Shown here: positions 14,961 to 21,491 of the stretch, in pieces
How positions within the stretch are numbered: the first letter of the stretch is position 1
How the letters are laid out: each line of letters opens with the position of its first letter
The notes under the pieces: model-generated
Databases searched by the model: none
Seen by the model: only the letters and a program-made list of their open reading frames with translations
What the model was told of the DNA's origin: nothing
Program-made: the position numbers and the translations under genes
Source of the DNA: CAYYYW01 sp964476245
GTDB lineage: Bacteria > Patescibacteriota > Microgenomatia > UBA1406 > HO2-37-13b
Length of the DNA stretch: 32,183 bases
Assembly (NCBI GenBank): GCA_964476245.1
Contig: CAYYYW010000011.1
Span: 1 to 32,183, forward strand
Direction of reading: 5' to 3'

Positions 14961-16163
14961 ATGCTTGTGAAAAAATACATTGGTGTTGGCACAACTCATA
15001 TTTCAAAAAAAGGCAGGGATTATGTCTTGGACACGCTCAAGAAAAATAGATTAACCTATGGCGAATACTCTCGCCGATTTGAAAACCTTTTTGCTCGCCT
15101 TCACCAAAGGAAATTTGCTCTAATCTGTAATAGCGGTACTAGTGCTCTCCATGTTAGTCTTGACGCTTTGAAAAAATATTACCGCTGGCATGACAATGAT
15201 GAAGTCATCGTTCCTGCCGTAACCTTTGTTACTAGCGTCAATGTTGTTTTGCAAAATCACTTAAAGCCAAAATTTGTTGATGTCGACCCAATTTATTATG
15301 ATATTGATGTTAAAAAAATAGAAAAAGCCATAACGGATAAAACACGGGCAATTATGGCGACTCACCTTTTTGGCCAACCAGCCAACATGAAGGAAATTGT
15401 CCCCATAGCCAAAAAATATAGCTTAAAAATAATTGAAGATTCATGCGAAACCATGTTTGCTAAACACGATGGAAAACCCGTCTCTTCCTGGGGAGATGTT
15501 GCTTGTTTTTCCACTTATTCAGCTCACCTTGTGACAACAGGAGTCGGCGGGATGGTAACGACTGATAACGCTGATTTGGTAAAACTGATAAAAAGCCTTT
15601 TTAATCACGGAAGAGATAATGTTTATCTTAGTTTGGAAGATGATAACAATACTAATTCTGAAAATTTCTCTTTTGTTATGAAAAATCGATTTCATTTTAT
15701 TCATCTGGGCTACAATTGCCGAATCACAGAAATGGAGTCGGCTTTGGGTCTGGCTCAACTTGAGGAATATGAAAAGATAATTAGACCTCGGCAAAAAAAC
15801 GCCGCTTATTTAACAAAAAAATTAACTCCACTTTCCTCTATTTTTCAATTACCGCAAATAAGGAAAAATGGTGAGCATGTATTTATGATGTATCCTATCG
15901 TTATCGTTGACGATCGAGTGAAACGTGATGATTTTCTTTTATTTTTAGAAAGGAAAGGGATTGAAACACGATATTTACTGCCGCTTATTAATCAACCAAT
16001 TTACAAATTTCTAAAAATAAATCAAAAAGATTTTCCTGTAGCTGATTTTTTAAACCGTCGCGGATTTTATATCGGATGTCACCAGGATCTAAAAAAAGAT
16101 GATCTTGATTATATTGTGGAAAATTTTTATCAATATGTTCAAAAACATACTCATCTTAGTTGA
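14961..16163 (+). CDS. DegT/DnrJ/EryC1-family sugar enzyme with His in place of the PLP lysine
   Basis: 400 residues with the family pattern: LICNSGTSALHVSLDAL, DEVIVPAVTFVTSVNVVL, KIIEDSCETMFA (Asp160, pyridine-N ligand) and CFSTYSAHLVTTGVGGM. In normal aminotransferases the position of His189 is the Lys that forms the Schiff base. His here is the hallmark of the PMP-dependent dehydratases E1/RfbH and ColD, which remove the 3-hydroxyl of 4-keto-sugar nucleotides. A deoxysugar 3-dehydratase-like role is therefore more likely than transamination; this is inference. It fits the surrounding glycan genes. TATAAT at 14955-14960 directly abuts the ATG; GTG 14967, six bases on, would be a leaderless start. 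Confidence 0.85.
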   Translation: MLVKKYIGVGTTHISKKGRDYVLDTLKKNRLTYGEYSRRFENLFARLHQRKFALICNSGTSALHVSLDALKKYYRWHDNDEVIVPAVTFVTSVNVVLQNHLKPKFVDVDPIYYDIDVKKIEKAITDKTRAIMATHLFGQPANMKEIVPIAKKYSLKIIEDSCETMFAKHDGKPVSSWGDVACFSTYSAHLVTTGVGGMVTTDNADLVKLIKSLFNHGRDNVYLSLEDDNNTNSENFSFVMKNRFHFIHLGYNCRITEMESALGLAQLEEYEKIIRPRQKNAAYLTKKLTPLSSIFQLPQIRKNGEHVFMMYPIVIVDDRVKRDDFLLFLERKGIETRYLLPLINQPIYKFLKINQKDFPVADFLNRRGFYIGCHQDLKKDDLDYIVENFYQYVQKHTHLS

Positions 16164-16179
16164 ATTTGCCACTGTTCTT

Positions 16180-16239
16180 TGTCATTCCCGCGAAAGCGGG
16201 AATCTATTAAATAGATTCCGCATTAAATGCGGAATGACA
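16180..16239. repeat. Interspersed repeat TGTCATTCC...GGAATGACA
   Basis: Two hairpins: TCCCGCGAAAGCGGGA and the arms ATTCCGCATT/AATGCGGAAT, enclosed by TGTCATTCC and GGAATGACA ends. This is a widespread REP-like intergenic repeat type in bacteria. It lies just after the DegT-family gene and may also act as a terminator. Confidence 0.8.
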
Positions 16240-16248
16240 GATTATCCT

Positions 16249-16278
16249 ACCTATCAGTGACGGCCGTCATCGATAGGT
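16249..16278. repeat. Palindromic hairpin ACCTATC...GATAGGT
   Basis: Outer arms ACCTATC/GATAGGT surround the perfect 12-base palindrome TGACGGCCGTCA. It immediately precedes the GT2 gene, so it could be a repeat or an operator; nothing in the sequence decides this. Confidence 0.65.
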
Positions 16279-16301
16279 AAGTGGTAATAACAAGAAATAC
16301 A

Positions 16302-17009
16302 ATGAAAACTGTCATTATTATTCCCACTTATAACGAAAGGGACAATATAAAGGAATTAATCCCGGCTATTTTTTTTATTATTCCCCAAGCCGTCGTTGTT
16401 ATCGTTGATGATAATTCTCCCGATGCTACTTCCGCGGAAGTATGGCGACTTAAAAAGAAATACTCAAATCTTCATCTGGTTAAAAGAAAGAAAAAAGCTG
16501 GACGCGGTTCGGCGGTGATTGAAGGATTTAAATACGCCCATGAACATATTAATGCCCAAATCTACATTGAGATGGACGCTGATTTTTCTCACGATCCAAA
16601 AGAACTTGCCCAGCTAATCAAGCTATCAAAACCGAAGACGATCGTTTTAGCTTCACGGTATGTTGCCGGAAGTAAAATCATCAATTGGCCAATAAGTAGA
16701 AGATTAACTAGCCACCTAGCTAATTTCTTAATCCGGTTTGTTTTAGGAATACCTATTAAAGATAATACCAACGGGCTTCGCTGTTATTCAAAAGAAGCGG
16801 TTCATCTACTAATCAACCGCCGATTTATCACTCAAGGCCACGTGCTGCTTTCCGAATCAGCCTATTTGCTTTATAAAAATGGTTTCCGTTATGTTGAAAT
16901 CTCCACCATCTTCCGCAACCGAATAATTGGTCAATCAAATGCAACAATTTCTGAATTTATTAATGCTTTAAAAGATCTTTTTCGAATTAAAAAATCTTTT
17001 AACATTTAA
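16302..17009 (+). CDS. GT2 glycosyltransferase, polyprenol-phosphate mannosyltransferase-like
   Basis: 235 residues from ATG 16302; a GTG at 16281 would add seven residues, but the family begins at KTVIIIPTYNERDNI. GT-A fold landmarks: VVIVDDNSPDAT, then YIEMDADFSHDP (DxD-like metal site), then IVLASRYVAGSKI and NGLRCYSKEAV. These match DPM1-type synthases that load mannose or glucose on polyprenyl phosphate. Such lipid-linked sugars are the donors for the GT-C enzymes nearby, so it probably feeds them. No long membrane extension is present, as in the soluble/peripheral DPM1 class. Confidence 0.85.
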   Translation: MKTVIIIPTYNERDNIKELIPAIFFIIPQAVVVIVDDNSPDATSAEVWRLKKKYSNLHLVKRKKKAGRGSAVIEGFKYAHEHINAQIYIEMDADFSHDPKELAQLIKLSKPKTIVLASRYVAGSKIINWPISRRLTSHLANFLIRFVLGIPIKDNTNGLRCYSKEAVHLLINRRFITQGHVLLSESAYLLYKNGFRYVEISTIFRNRIIGQSNATISEFINALKDLFRIKKSFNI

Positions 17010-17036
17010 TACTAAATACTTTATACTATTATAAGT

Positions 17037-17549
17037 ATGATTAACTCCCGATCAATTATATTTTTATTAATTCTCTTCTCCGTGGTTTTGTTTCTCGCCG
17101 GTTTTCGTTTGGGGAAAAAAATAGAGCGGATTGACAAAACCTATGTACCGCTTTTAACACCAACCATAACCCCAAAACCAACAACCACTCCCCAACCGTT
17201 AAGGTTTAACACTTTTTTATCAGCTGATTGCGCAATAAAATTCTTGTATCCTGATTCTTTCAAAGAGGAAGAAACTTCAACCGATGAAGCCCGTCTTTTT
17301 TATAACAACGATCAAATCACTGTTGATTGTCGTAAAACAAAAACTGAAGAGTTTTCAAAAAACAAGAAAAAATATCAAACGGATGATGAAATAACCATTA
17401 AAAATCAGAAGGTTCAACTTTATAAAGTCAGCAAAAAGAAAGATGAAGTGTTATTTCTAATCAACAATCCCCTAAACGCAAAAAAAATCCTTATTACTCT
17501 ACGCAAAAATCTTCTGAATCTTATTGCGGAAACGGTTGAGTTTTTATAA
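17037..17549 (+). CDS. Single-pass membrane-anchored hypothetical protein
   Basis: 170 residues with an N-terminal helix (SIIFLLILFSVVLFLAGF, residues 7-24), a Thr/Pro linker (PTITPKPTTTPQP) and an extracytoplasmic domain of about 115 residues with two Cys (SADCAIKF and TVDCRKTK), which could form a disulfide. I do not recognise the domain. The pattern, anchor plus TP-rich linker plus a small beta-rich domain, is common in CPR envelope proteins. TATACT lies nine bases before the ATG and no Shine-Dalgarno is present. Confidence 0.65.
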   Translation: MINSRSIIFLLILFSVVLFLAGFRLGKKIERIDKTYVPLLTPTITPKPTTTPQPLRFNTFLSADCAIKFLYPDSFKEEETSTDEARLFYNNDQITVDCRKTKTEEFSKNKKKYQTDDEITIKNQKVQLYKVSKKKDEVLFLINNPLNAKKILITLRKNLLNLIAETVEFL

Positions 17550-17575
17550 GTATTCTGCTTTCGTTGCGCCATCTT

Positions 17576-17594
17576 TCTAACCGCGGCGGTTAGA
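17576..17594. repeat. Palindrome TCTAACCG...CGGTTAGA between convergent genes
   Basis: Eight-base arms around CGG. The core AACCGCGGCGGTT equals one arm of the repeat at 28175-28220. It overlaps the stop of the HIT gene and may double as a bidirectional terminator. Confidence 0.7.
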
Positions 17595-18279
17595 ATTGGG
17601 TTGATGGAAAATGTTTATTCCATTGTTGTTTGAGGTTCTGAGTTTCTTCATTGATTTCGGTCATAATTTTCTTATTTTGATGCATCTTCTTCCAATCCCC
17701 TCTCTCCGATGTTCCCAACGCTTTAGCAAACCTATCACGGAAAAAACGCGGTACTCCGATGCTAATATCAACCACCCACGCCTTATTGTTAATTGAAAAA
17801 AACAAATATTGGCCGTCTTTCATAAAAATTTCTCTTAATTGGGAAATGCTATTAAGATGTTTTAATTTATCCTTTCCTTCAGAAACAATAGCTGACTCAT
17901 TGCCTCGGAACGGAAAAAGATGAACATGAGAATGAAAAACAGTCTGACCAATTTTCCCGTGTTCAAAAGTAGCCACCGATCCATATTCGGCATTAAGAAA
18001 TCCTGAACACTGATGATACAACTTCACAAATTCCGCCAATAAATTATTAGAGTACTCTCCCACACAAGATAAATGCTCTTTGGGAATAATTAAAATATGT
18101 CCTTCCGTAAGAGGATGAACATCACAGATGATCCAAAAATTATTTGTTTTCTTTAGTGGATATTTAAAAGCAAATGATTTAGCGTCGCAATGCGGACAAT
18201 CTTTTTTGATACTCTGTTCAGAAAAATTTTGCATAAATAACAAAGCTGCCTTATTGACTTTTTGTGTACGATCGTACAA
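17590..18279 (-). CDS. HIT-family nucleotide hydrolase/transferase-like protein
   Basis: 229 residues from TTG 18279, or 214 from ATG 18234; the latter is more likely because the domain starts after it and the TTG lies in a palindrome. The core has FWIICDVHPLTEGHILIIPKEHLS and the histidine-triad motif HSHVHLF with the usual pattern HxHxHxx. The N-terminus has CPHC, which may bind zinc with a later His. HIT proteins cleave nucleoside phosphoramidates or dinucleoside polyphosphates through a His-AMP intermediate. About 80 residues after the triad are unlike short HINT proteins and are charged. The substrate is unknown. Confidence 0.8.
   Translation of the reverse strand: MYDRTQKVNKAALLFMQNFSEQSIKKDCPHCDAKSFAFKYPLKKTNNFWIICDVHPLTEGHILIIPKEHLSCVGEYSNNLLAEFVKLYHQCSGFLNAEYGSVATFEHGKIGQTVFHSHVHLFPFRGNESAIVSEGKDKLKHLNSISQLREIFMKDGQYLFFSINNKAWVVDISIGVPRFFRDRFAKALGTSERGDWKKMHQNKKIMTEINEETQNLKQQWNKHFPSTQF
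18265..18278. promoter_or_regulatory. Perfect 14-bp palindrome upstream of the HIT gene
   Basis: TGTACGATCGTACA is fully symmetric and lies about 30 bases before the preferred ATG at 18234. Such a site could bind a dimeric repressor; no regulator for it is visible in the window. Confidence 0.35.
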
Positions 18280-18362
18280 GTAAAGTGAATAAGTCTTCCA
18301 TAAACAATTATAGCTTTACTGTCCATTTTGTATGGTGATCGCATGGCAAAAAGGACAGTAAA

Positions 18363-19355
18363 TTATTTTACCGTTGAAACCTTCTGAGCAGTCTTAATAA
18401 CCCTTTTCACCATCTGCTCAAATTTCCCATAGAGCGTACAGCCAGCTGCTTTCTGATGTCCTCCGCCGCCTAATTTTTCGGCCAAAACGGAAACATCAAC
18501 CCCTCCTTTTGAACGGAAGCTAATAGACAATTTCTCTTCTTTTTCTTCCAACATGGCCATTCCAAATTCTACTCCCTTAACGCTTTGAAAAAACATATCA
18601 GCGGCCATTTCCCTGATTCCTTTTGGTTGACCAAAGCGTTGATATTCTTCGTGGGTAATAACCGACCAAACAAAACCGCCTTCTTTGTCTATCTCCATTT
18701 TTTGTAAAAACAGGCCTAATAGTTTAATTGATGGGAGATTATAATTATTAAACATATTTCTTACTAAAGCGTCTTTGTTTGCTCCTTTTTTAATCAGCTC
18801 ATTAACTATGTTGTAGGTTTTTTTGTTGTCGGTAGTATATTTAAAAAAGACAGTGTCTCCTGCTATAGCGGAAAATAAATAAGTGGCTATTTCTTTATCA
18901 ATGACCATTCCCCAATCAAGTAAAAGACGATAAATTACTTCTCCAGTTGCAGCGGCATTTTTATCAACCAATCTAATCTTCCCTTTTAATTTATTGGTTT
19001 TGTGATGATCAATAATGATCGTTGGAATTTTAGGCAAGTCAATCTTGGGCGAAATCGTAACCACATCGGCCTTACTTGAGTCAAGAATAATAAAAAGATC
19101 AAAAGGAGAAAAATCAAATCGGGAAAAATCAATTGCTTGTATTTTTCGGCTGTCTTTTAAAAAAAAGAATTCTTCCCCAATTGAATGGGGAGAAACAATA
19201 TCAGCCGTCTTACCCAGTTTTTTAATTATCTGATAAAGAGTAAGGGCGGAACCGACCGAATCCAAGTCGGGATTTCGATGGACATTTAAAAGAATGTGTC
19301 GCGCTTTTTTAATTTCCTTAAAAATTGCTTTTGATTGAGGATAGTAAAACTCCAT
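18363..19355 (-). CDS. DHH-family phosphoesterase, NrnA-like oligoribonuclease/pAp phosphatase
   Basis: 330 residues. N-terminal DHH domain: VHRNPDLDSVGSALTLY (motif I, HxxPDxDxxGS), FIILDSSKADVV (motif II) and IIIDHHKTN (motif III, DHH). C-terminal DHHA1 domain with the substrate loop GGGGHQKAAG near residue 295. NrnA enzymes degrade short RNA oligomers and 3'-phosphoadenosine 5'-phosphate with Mn2+; RecJ is excluded by length. All metal-binding residues are intact. It is divergent from the P-loop gene, with TATAAT on the minus strand 12 bases before its ATG. Confidence 0.88.
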   Translation of the reverse strand: MEFYYPQSKAIFKEIKKARHILLNVHRNPDLDSVGSALTLYQIIKKLGKTADIVSPHSIGEEFFFLKDSRKIQAIDFSRFDFSPFDLFIILDSSKADVVTISPKIDLPKIPTIIIDHHKTNKLKGKIRLVDKNAAATGEVIYRLLLDWGMVIDKEIATYLFSAIAGDTVFFKYTTDNKKTYNIVNELIKKGANKDALVRNMFNNYNLPSIKLLGLFLQKMEIDKEGGFVWSVITHEEYQRFGQPKGIREMAADMFFQSVKGVEFGMAMLEEKEEKLSISFRSKGGVDVSVLAEKLGGGGHQKAAGCTLYGKFEQMVKRVIKTAQKVSTVK

Positions 19356-19413
19356 TTTCGTTTATTTATTATATAAAATAGAAATAGGAAAATTTGTCTA
19401 TTTTCTAAAATAA

Positions 19414-20076
19414 ATGTCATCCAAAACTAAACTTATCACTATTGCCGGCCCTCAATCTTCAGGAAAAACCACTATTTTTAATCTTTTAAAAGAAAACTAT
19501 CCTCAAGCTATTTTTCTTCCCGAAATTAATCCTTTCACTTTCAAAAAAGACCACCTGGGAGCGGCCTACGTGACAAAAAAATTTGAAAAACAAATTGTTG
19601 AGGCAGACATTAACCAAATCAAAAACCTCAAGCATTCTTTATACAACAATCGTCTTAAAAATAATAAAAAAAGTAGGCCGCGAACGGTAATTGTTGAGAC
19701 GGGAATTTTTCATTTAGTCTACCTTGATGAAACTATTGTCGGTAAAAAAACGGCTGAAAAATTTTTATCAAAATATCTCCTGGCTCTTCAAAGGTTTAAA
19801 CCGCTGATTCTTTTTATCGATACAAAGCCTCACGTCAGCTGGCAGCGAAGGAAAAACCATTACATAAAAAGATTGAAAAAGACAAAAAGCACCAGCGGAA
19901 AAGAAAAGAAAAAATTCCTTGAAAGACATAAAGCAAAAATTTATAGATTGTATCCTTTGTGGCTCAAACATTACCAAAAATTGCCGTTTAAAAAAATCAT
20001 CGTCAAAAATTCCTACAAAGACTACTCAAAATTCATCTCTGAAACATTATCACACATTTCTTATCTCATACTATAA
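19414..20076 (+). CDS. P-loop nucleoside/nucleotide kinase-like protein
   Basis: 220 residues. Walker A is AGPQSSGKTTIF (residues 11-22); VIVETGIFHLVYLDE is the likely Walker B/acceptor region; LILFIDTKPHVSWQRRKNH matches the lid region of AAA_28/dNK-like kinases. The C-terminal half is Lys/Arg-rich. The substrate cannot be named. It ends seven bases before the short TyrRS-like stub. Confidence 0.6.
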   Translation: MSSKTKLITIAGPQSSGKTTIFNLLKENYPQAIFLPEINPFTFKKDHLGAAYVTKKFEKQIVEADINQIKNLKHSLYNNRLKNNKKSRPRTVIVETGIFHLVYLDETIVGKKTAEKFLSKYLLALQRFKPLILFIDTKPHVSWQRRKNHYIKRLKKTKSTSGKEKKKFLERHKAKIYRLYPLWLKHYQKLPFKKIIVKNSYKDYSKFISETLSHISYLIL

Positions 20077-20083
20077 TCTTTTT

Positions 20084-20179
20084 ATGACCGCTGAAGAAAA
20101 ACTTAATCTTATCAAACAAGTCGGTGAAAAAATTATCAGCAAAAAGAATTATCAATCTATTTCTAATAACGGCAATTAG
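20084..20179 (+). pseudogene. 5' remnant of a tyrosyl-tRNA synthetase gene
   Basis: 31 codons starting TAEEKLNLIKQVGEKI, close to the start of the full tyrS at 22643 (TIEDRLNLIKQVGEEI), including an identical run AATCTTATCAAACAAGTCGG. After about 20 codons similarity stops and TAG follows. TATAAT at 20072-20077 precedes its ATG by six bases, as for the intact gene. It probably marks the left edge of a segment (20180-22640) inserted into, or recombined beside, an ancestral tyrS. A functional mini-ORF cannot be excluded. Confidence 0.75.
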
Positions 20180-20204
20180 ATTGCTCGTAAACTTAAAATA
20201 GCTC

Positions 20205-20233
20205 TTGATTTTTTTAAAAGTATTTGCTATATT
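20205..20233 (+). promoter_or_regulatory. Promoter of the T-box leader
   Basis: TTGATT (20205-20210), 17-base spacer, TATATT (20228-20233). It would start transcription near 20240, a few bases before the first stem of the T-box. Confidence 0.6.
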
Positions 20234-20239
20234 GTTTGC

Positions 20240-20515
20240 TAACAATTGGTTAAAAGCGATGAAGGAGAGATACCCTCCGGAGCTGAAGAGTCGAAAGAAT
20301 TTTTAAGGTTTAAGTAGACTTTTCCGGGAGTTCCCGTAAAAGAACTAAAGCATCACTGCAAAGTCAAGTGCTTAAAGAATAAGGTAAAATCCTTTGAACT
20401 TTGAGCCCGCAGCAGTGCGGGATTTTTTTAGGGGATTTTACGAATCAAGGTGGTAACGCGAGAAACCTCGCCCTTGTCAATCAACAAAATTGGTTGATTG
20501 GGGCGAGGTTTTTTT
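20240..20515 (+). promoter_or_regulatory. T-box riboswitch with transcription terminator
   Basis: A tRNA-sensing leader. The T-box core AAGGTGGTAACGCG lies at 20447-20460. The antiterminator is CAAGG (20446-20450), bulge TGGTAAC, GCGAG, loop, CTCGC, CCTTG (20472-20476), all pairing exactly. The competing terminator pairs ACCTCGCCC (20465-20473) with GGGCGAGGT (20501-20509), then T run to 20515. Upstream, GTAAAATCC (20384-20392) and GGATTTTAC (20433-20441) close a stem holding CCCGC/GCGGG, and Stem I occupies about 20255-20360. The UGGU bulge fits a tRNA with A73, as tRNA-Tyr has. I could not assign the specifier codon. Uncharged tRNA would permit read-through. Confidence 0.9.
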
Positions 20516-20584
20516 ATGGAAAACAAAAATTTTTGGATAAGACAAACTAGTTATTACTATCGAGAACTGCTTTACGGCGGGTAG
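20516..20584 (+). CDS. 22-residue Tyr-rich leader peptide
   Basis: ATG 20516 follows the T-box terminator directly, with GAGG seven bases upstream inside that terminator's 3' arm. The 22 codons include TSYYYRELLYGG before TAG 20582-20584: four Tyr codons, three of them consecutive (TAT TAC TAT, 20552-20560). The last codons (GGC GGG T) form one arm of the following antiterminator, as in classical attenuation leaders. A ribosome stalled at the Tyr run leaves that arm free; one at the stop covers it. Tyr-tRNA sensing is inferred from this layout. A short precursor peptide is a less likely alternative. Confidence 0.65.
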   Translation: MENKNFWIRQTSYYYRELLYGG

Positions 20585-20619
20585 ATCCCGAAATCCACCC
20601 GCCGCAAGGCGGGTTTTTT
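20576..20619 (+). terminator. Leader-peptide attenuator with alternative hairpins
   Basis: The terminator is ACCCGCC (20597-20603), loop GCAA, GGCGGGT (20608-20614), followed by T to 20619. The same ACCCGCC can instead pair with GGCGGGT at 20576-20582 in the last codons of the leader peptide. The two structures are mutually exclusive with identical seven-base stems. Confidence 0.8.
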
Positions 20620-20646
20620 AATTTTATAAATTATTACTTTAAAAAT

Positions 20647-21489
20647 ATGGAAAAAAAATTTATAGGGACAGAAGAGCAATTAGGTTCTTTTGATCTATTT
20701 GGTTTGAGAAAAGTTGATTTTATTCGACGTGTTTCTGAAAAAACAGAAATGTTTTCTAGAGAGGAAGCCAGGACATACATAGACGGTTGTGACTACCCAG
20801 AGTCGGTAGACGACTTACTGATGGCGTGGGAAATACAAAAAAGATTCAATCATGTTGGTCTTGAGAATATGACGATATTGGATGCGATGTGCGGACCAGG
20901 AAGATTAGGAAGAGAGCTTTTGAATTTGGGCGCACAGCATGTAGTTTTTCATGATGGAGATCCAATTATGATTGAACATGCACAAAGAAAAGCTGCTGAA
21001 ATTATTGAGCTGAAACAAAATATAAGTACTGTTTTATCACTAGTAGACGAAATATCTTTACCTAGTGATGAAATTGACTTAGTTGTTTGTCATAATTCCA
21101 CTCATCAACTTTCAAGCCAAGGAAAATTAGGTGAGGCGATGATAGAGTTTGTGAGATTAGTAAGGCCTGGTGGATTTGTAATGGTTGCCGATTACCAAAG
21201 AAATACCACTCCTGAATTTTTAGAAGCTTTGGAAGAGCGTTTAGAGGAAACTAAACCGGAGATAATTCCGCTTCTAATTCCAACATTCATGGCCGCCTTT
21301 TCAAAAAAAGAGTGGCAGCAAGTCTTGGAGTCAACGCCTGGCGTCTCTAGTTTTTTAGTCACTGATGCCGAATTCCCAAAAGATTTAACCCCTAAAATGT
21401 GGGAAAAAGTTATAAAGGATCCAGTAAAAGGACATCTTATGGATTATGGTCCAATCTCATTACGAGTTCTTGCTCAAAAGAAAAAATAA
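20647..21489 (+). CDS. SAM-dependent methyltransferase controlled by the tandem attenuators
   Basis: 280 residues. SAM motif I is ILDAMCGPGRLGREL (near residues 77-91), followed by VVFHDGDPIMIEHA and EIDLVVCHNSTHQL; LVRPGGFVMVADYQ is the usual post-motif strand. The N-terminal 60 residues (YIDGCDYPESVDDLLMAWEI) may contact the substrate. The substrate is unknown. The next gene, a MetE core, follows after two bases, so the pair is an operon; methionine made by one could supply SAM for the other, but that is speculation. Codon use favours AGA/AGG and GGA more than neighbouring genes, as does the next gene, consistent with transfer. Confidence 0.8.
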   Translation: MEKKFIGTEEQLGSFDLFGLRKVDFIRRVSEKTEMFSREEARTYIDGCDYPESVDDLLMAWEIQKRFNHVGLENMTILDAMCGPGRLGRELLNLGAQHVVFHDGDPIMIEHAQRKAAEIIELKQNISTVLSLVDEISLPSDEIDLVVCHNSTHQLSSQGKLGEAMIEFVRLVRPGGFVMVADYQRNTTPEFLEALEERLEETKPEIIPLLIPTFMAAFSKKEWQQVLESTPGVSSFLVTDAEFPKDLTPKMWEKVIKDPVKGHLMDYGPISLRVLAQKKK

Positions 21490-21491
21490 AT

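Noticed and set aside
16180..16278. CRISPR-like array of adjacent palindromes
   Set aside because: The units differ in sequence, there are no regular spacers and no cas genes in the window.
18153..18344. 63-residue minus-strand ORF overlapping the HIT gene start
   Set aside because: It lies largely in the coding region of the HIT protein in another frame and shows no domain or start signals of its own.
20406..20429. CCCGC/GCGGG hairpin followed by seven T as a separate terminator
   Set aside because: It is enclosed by the nine-base stem GTAAAATCC/GGATTTTAC, as expected for a T-box internal stem, so I treat it as part of the riboswitch; premature termination there remains possible.
21399..21491. 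Longer N-terminus of the MetE-core protein
   Set aside because: The extension overlaps the methyltransferase gene; the MetE domain begins right after ATG 21492, which follows the upstream stop by two bases.
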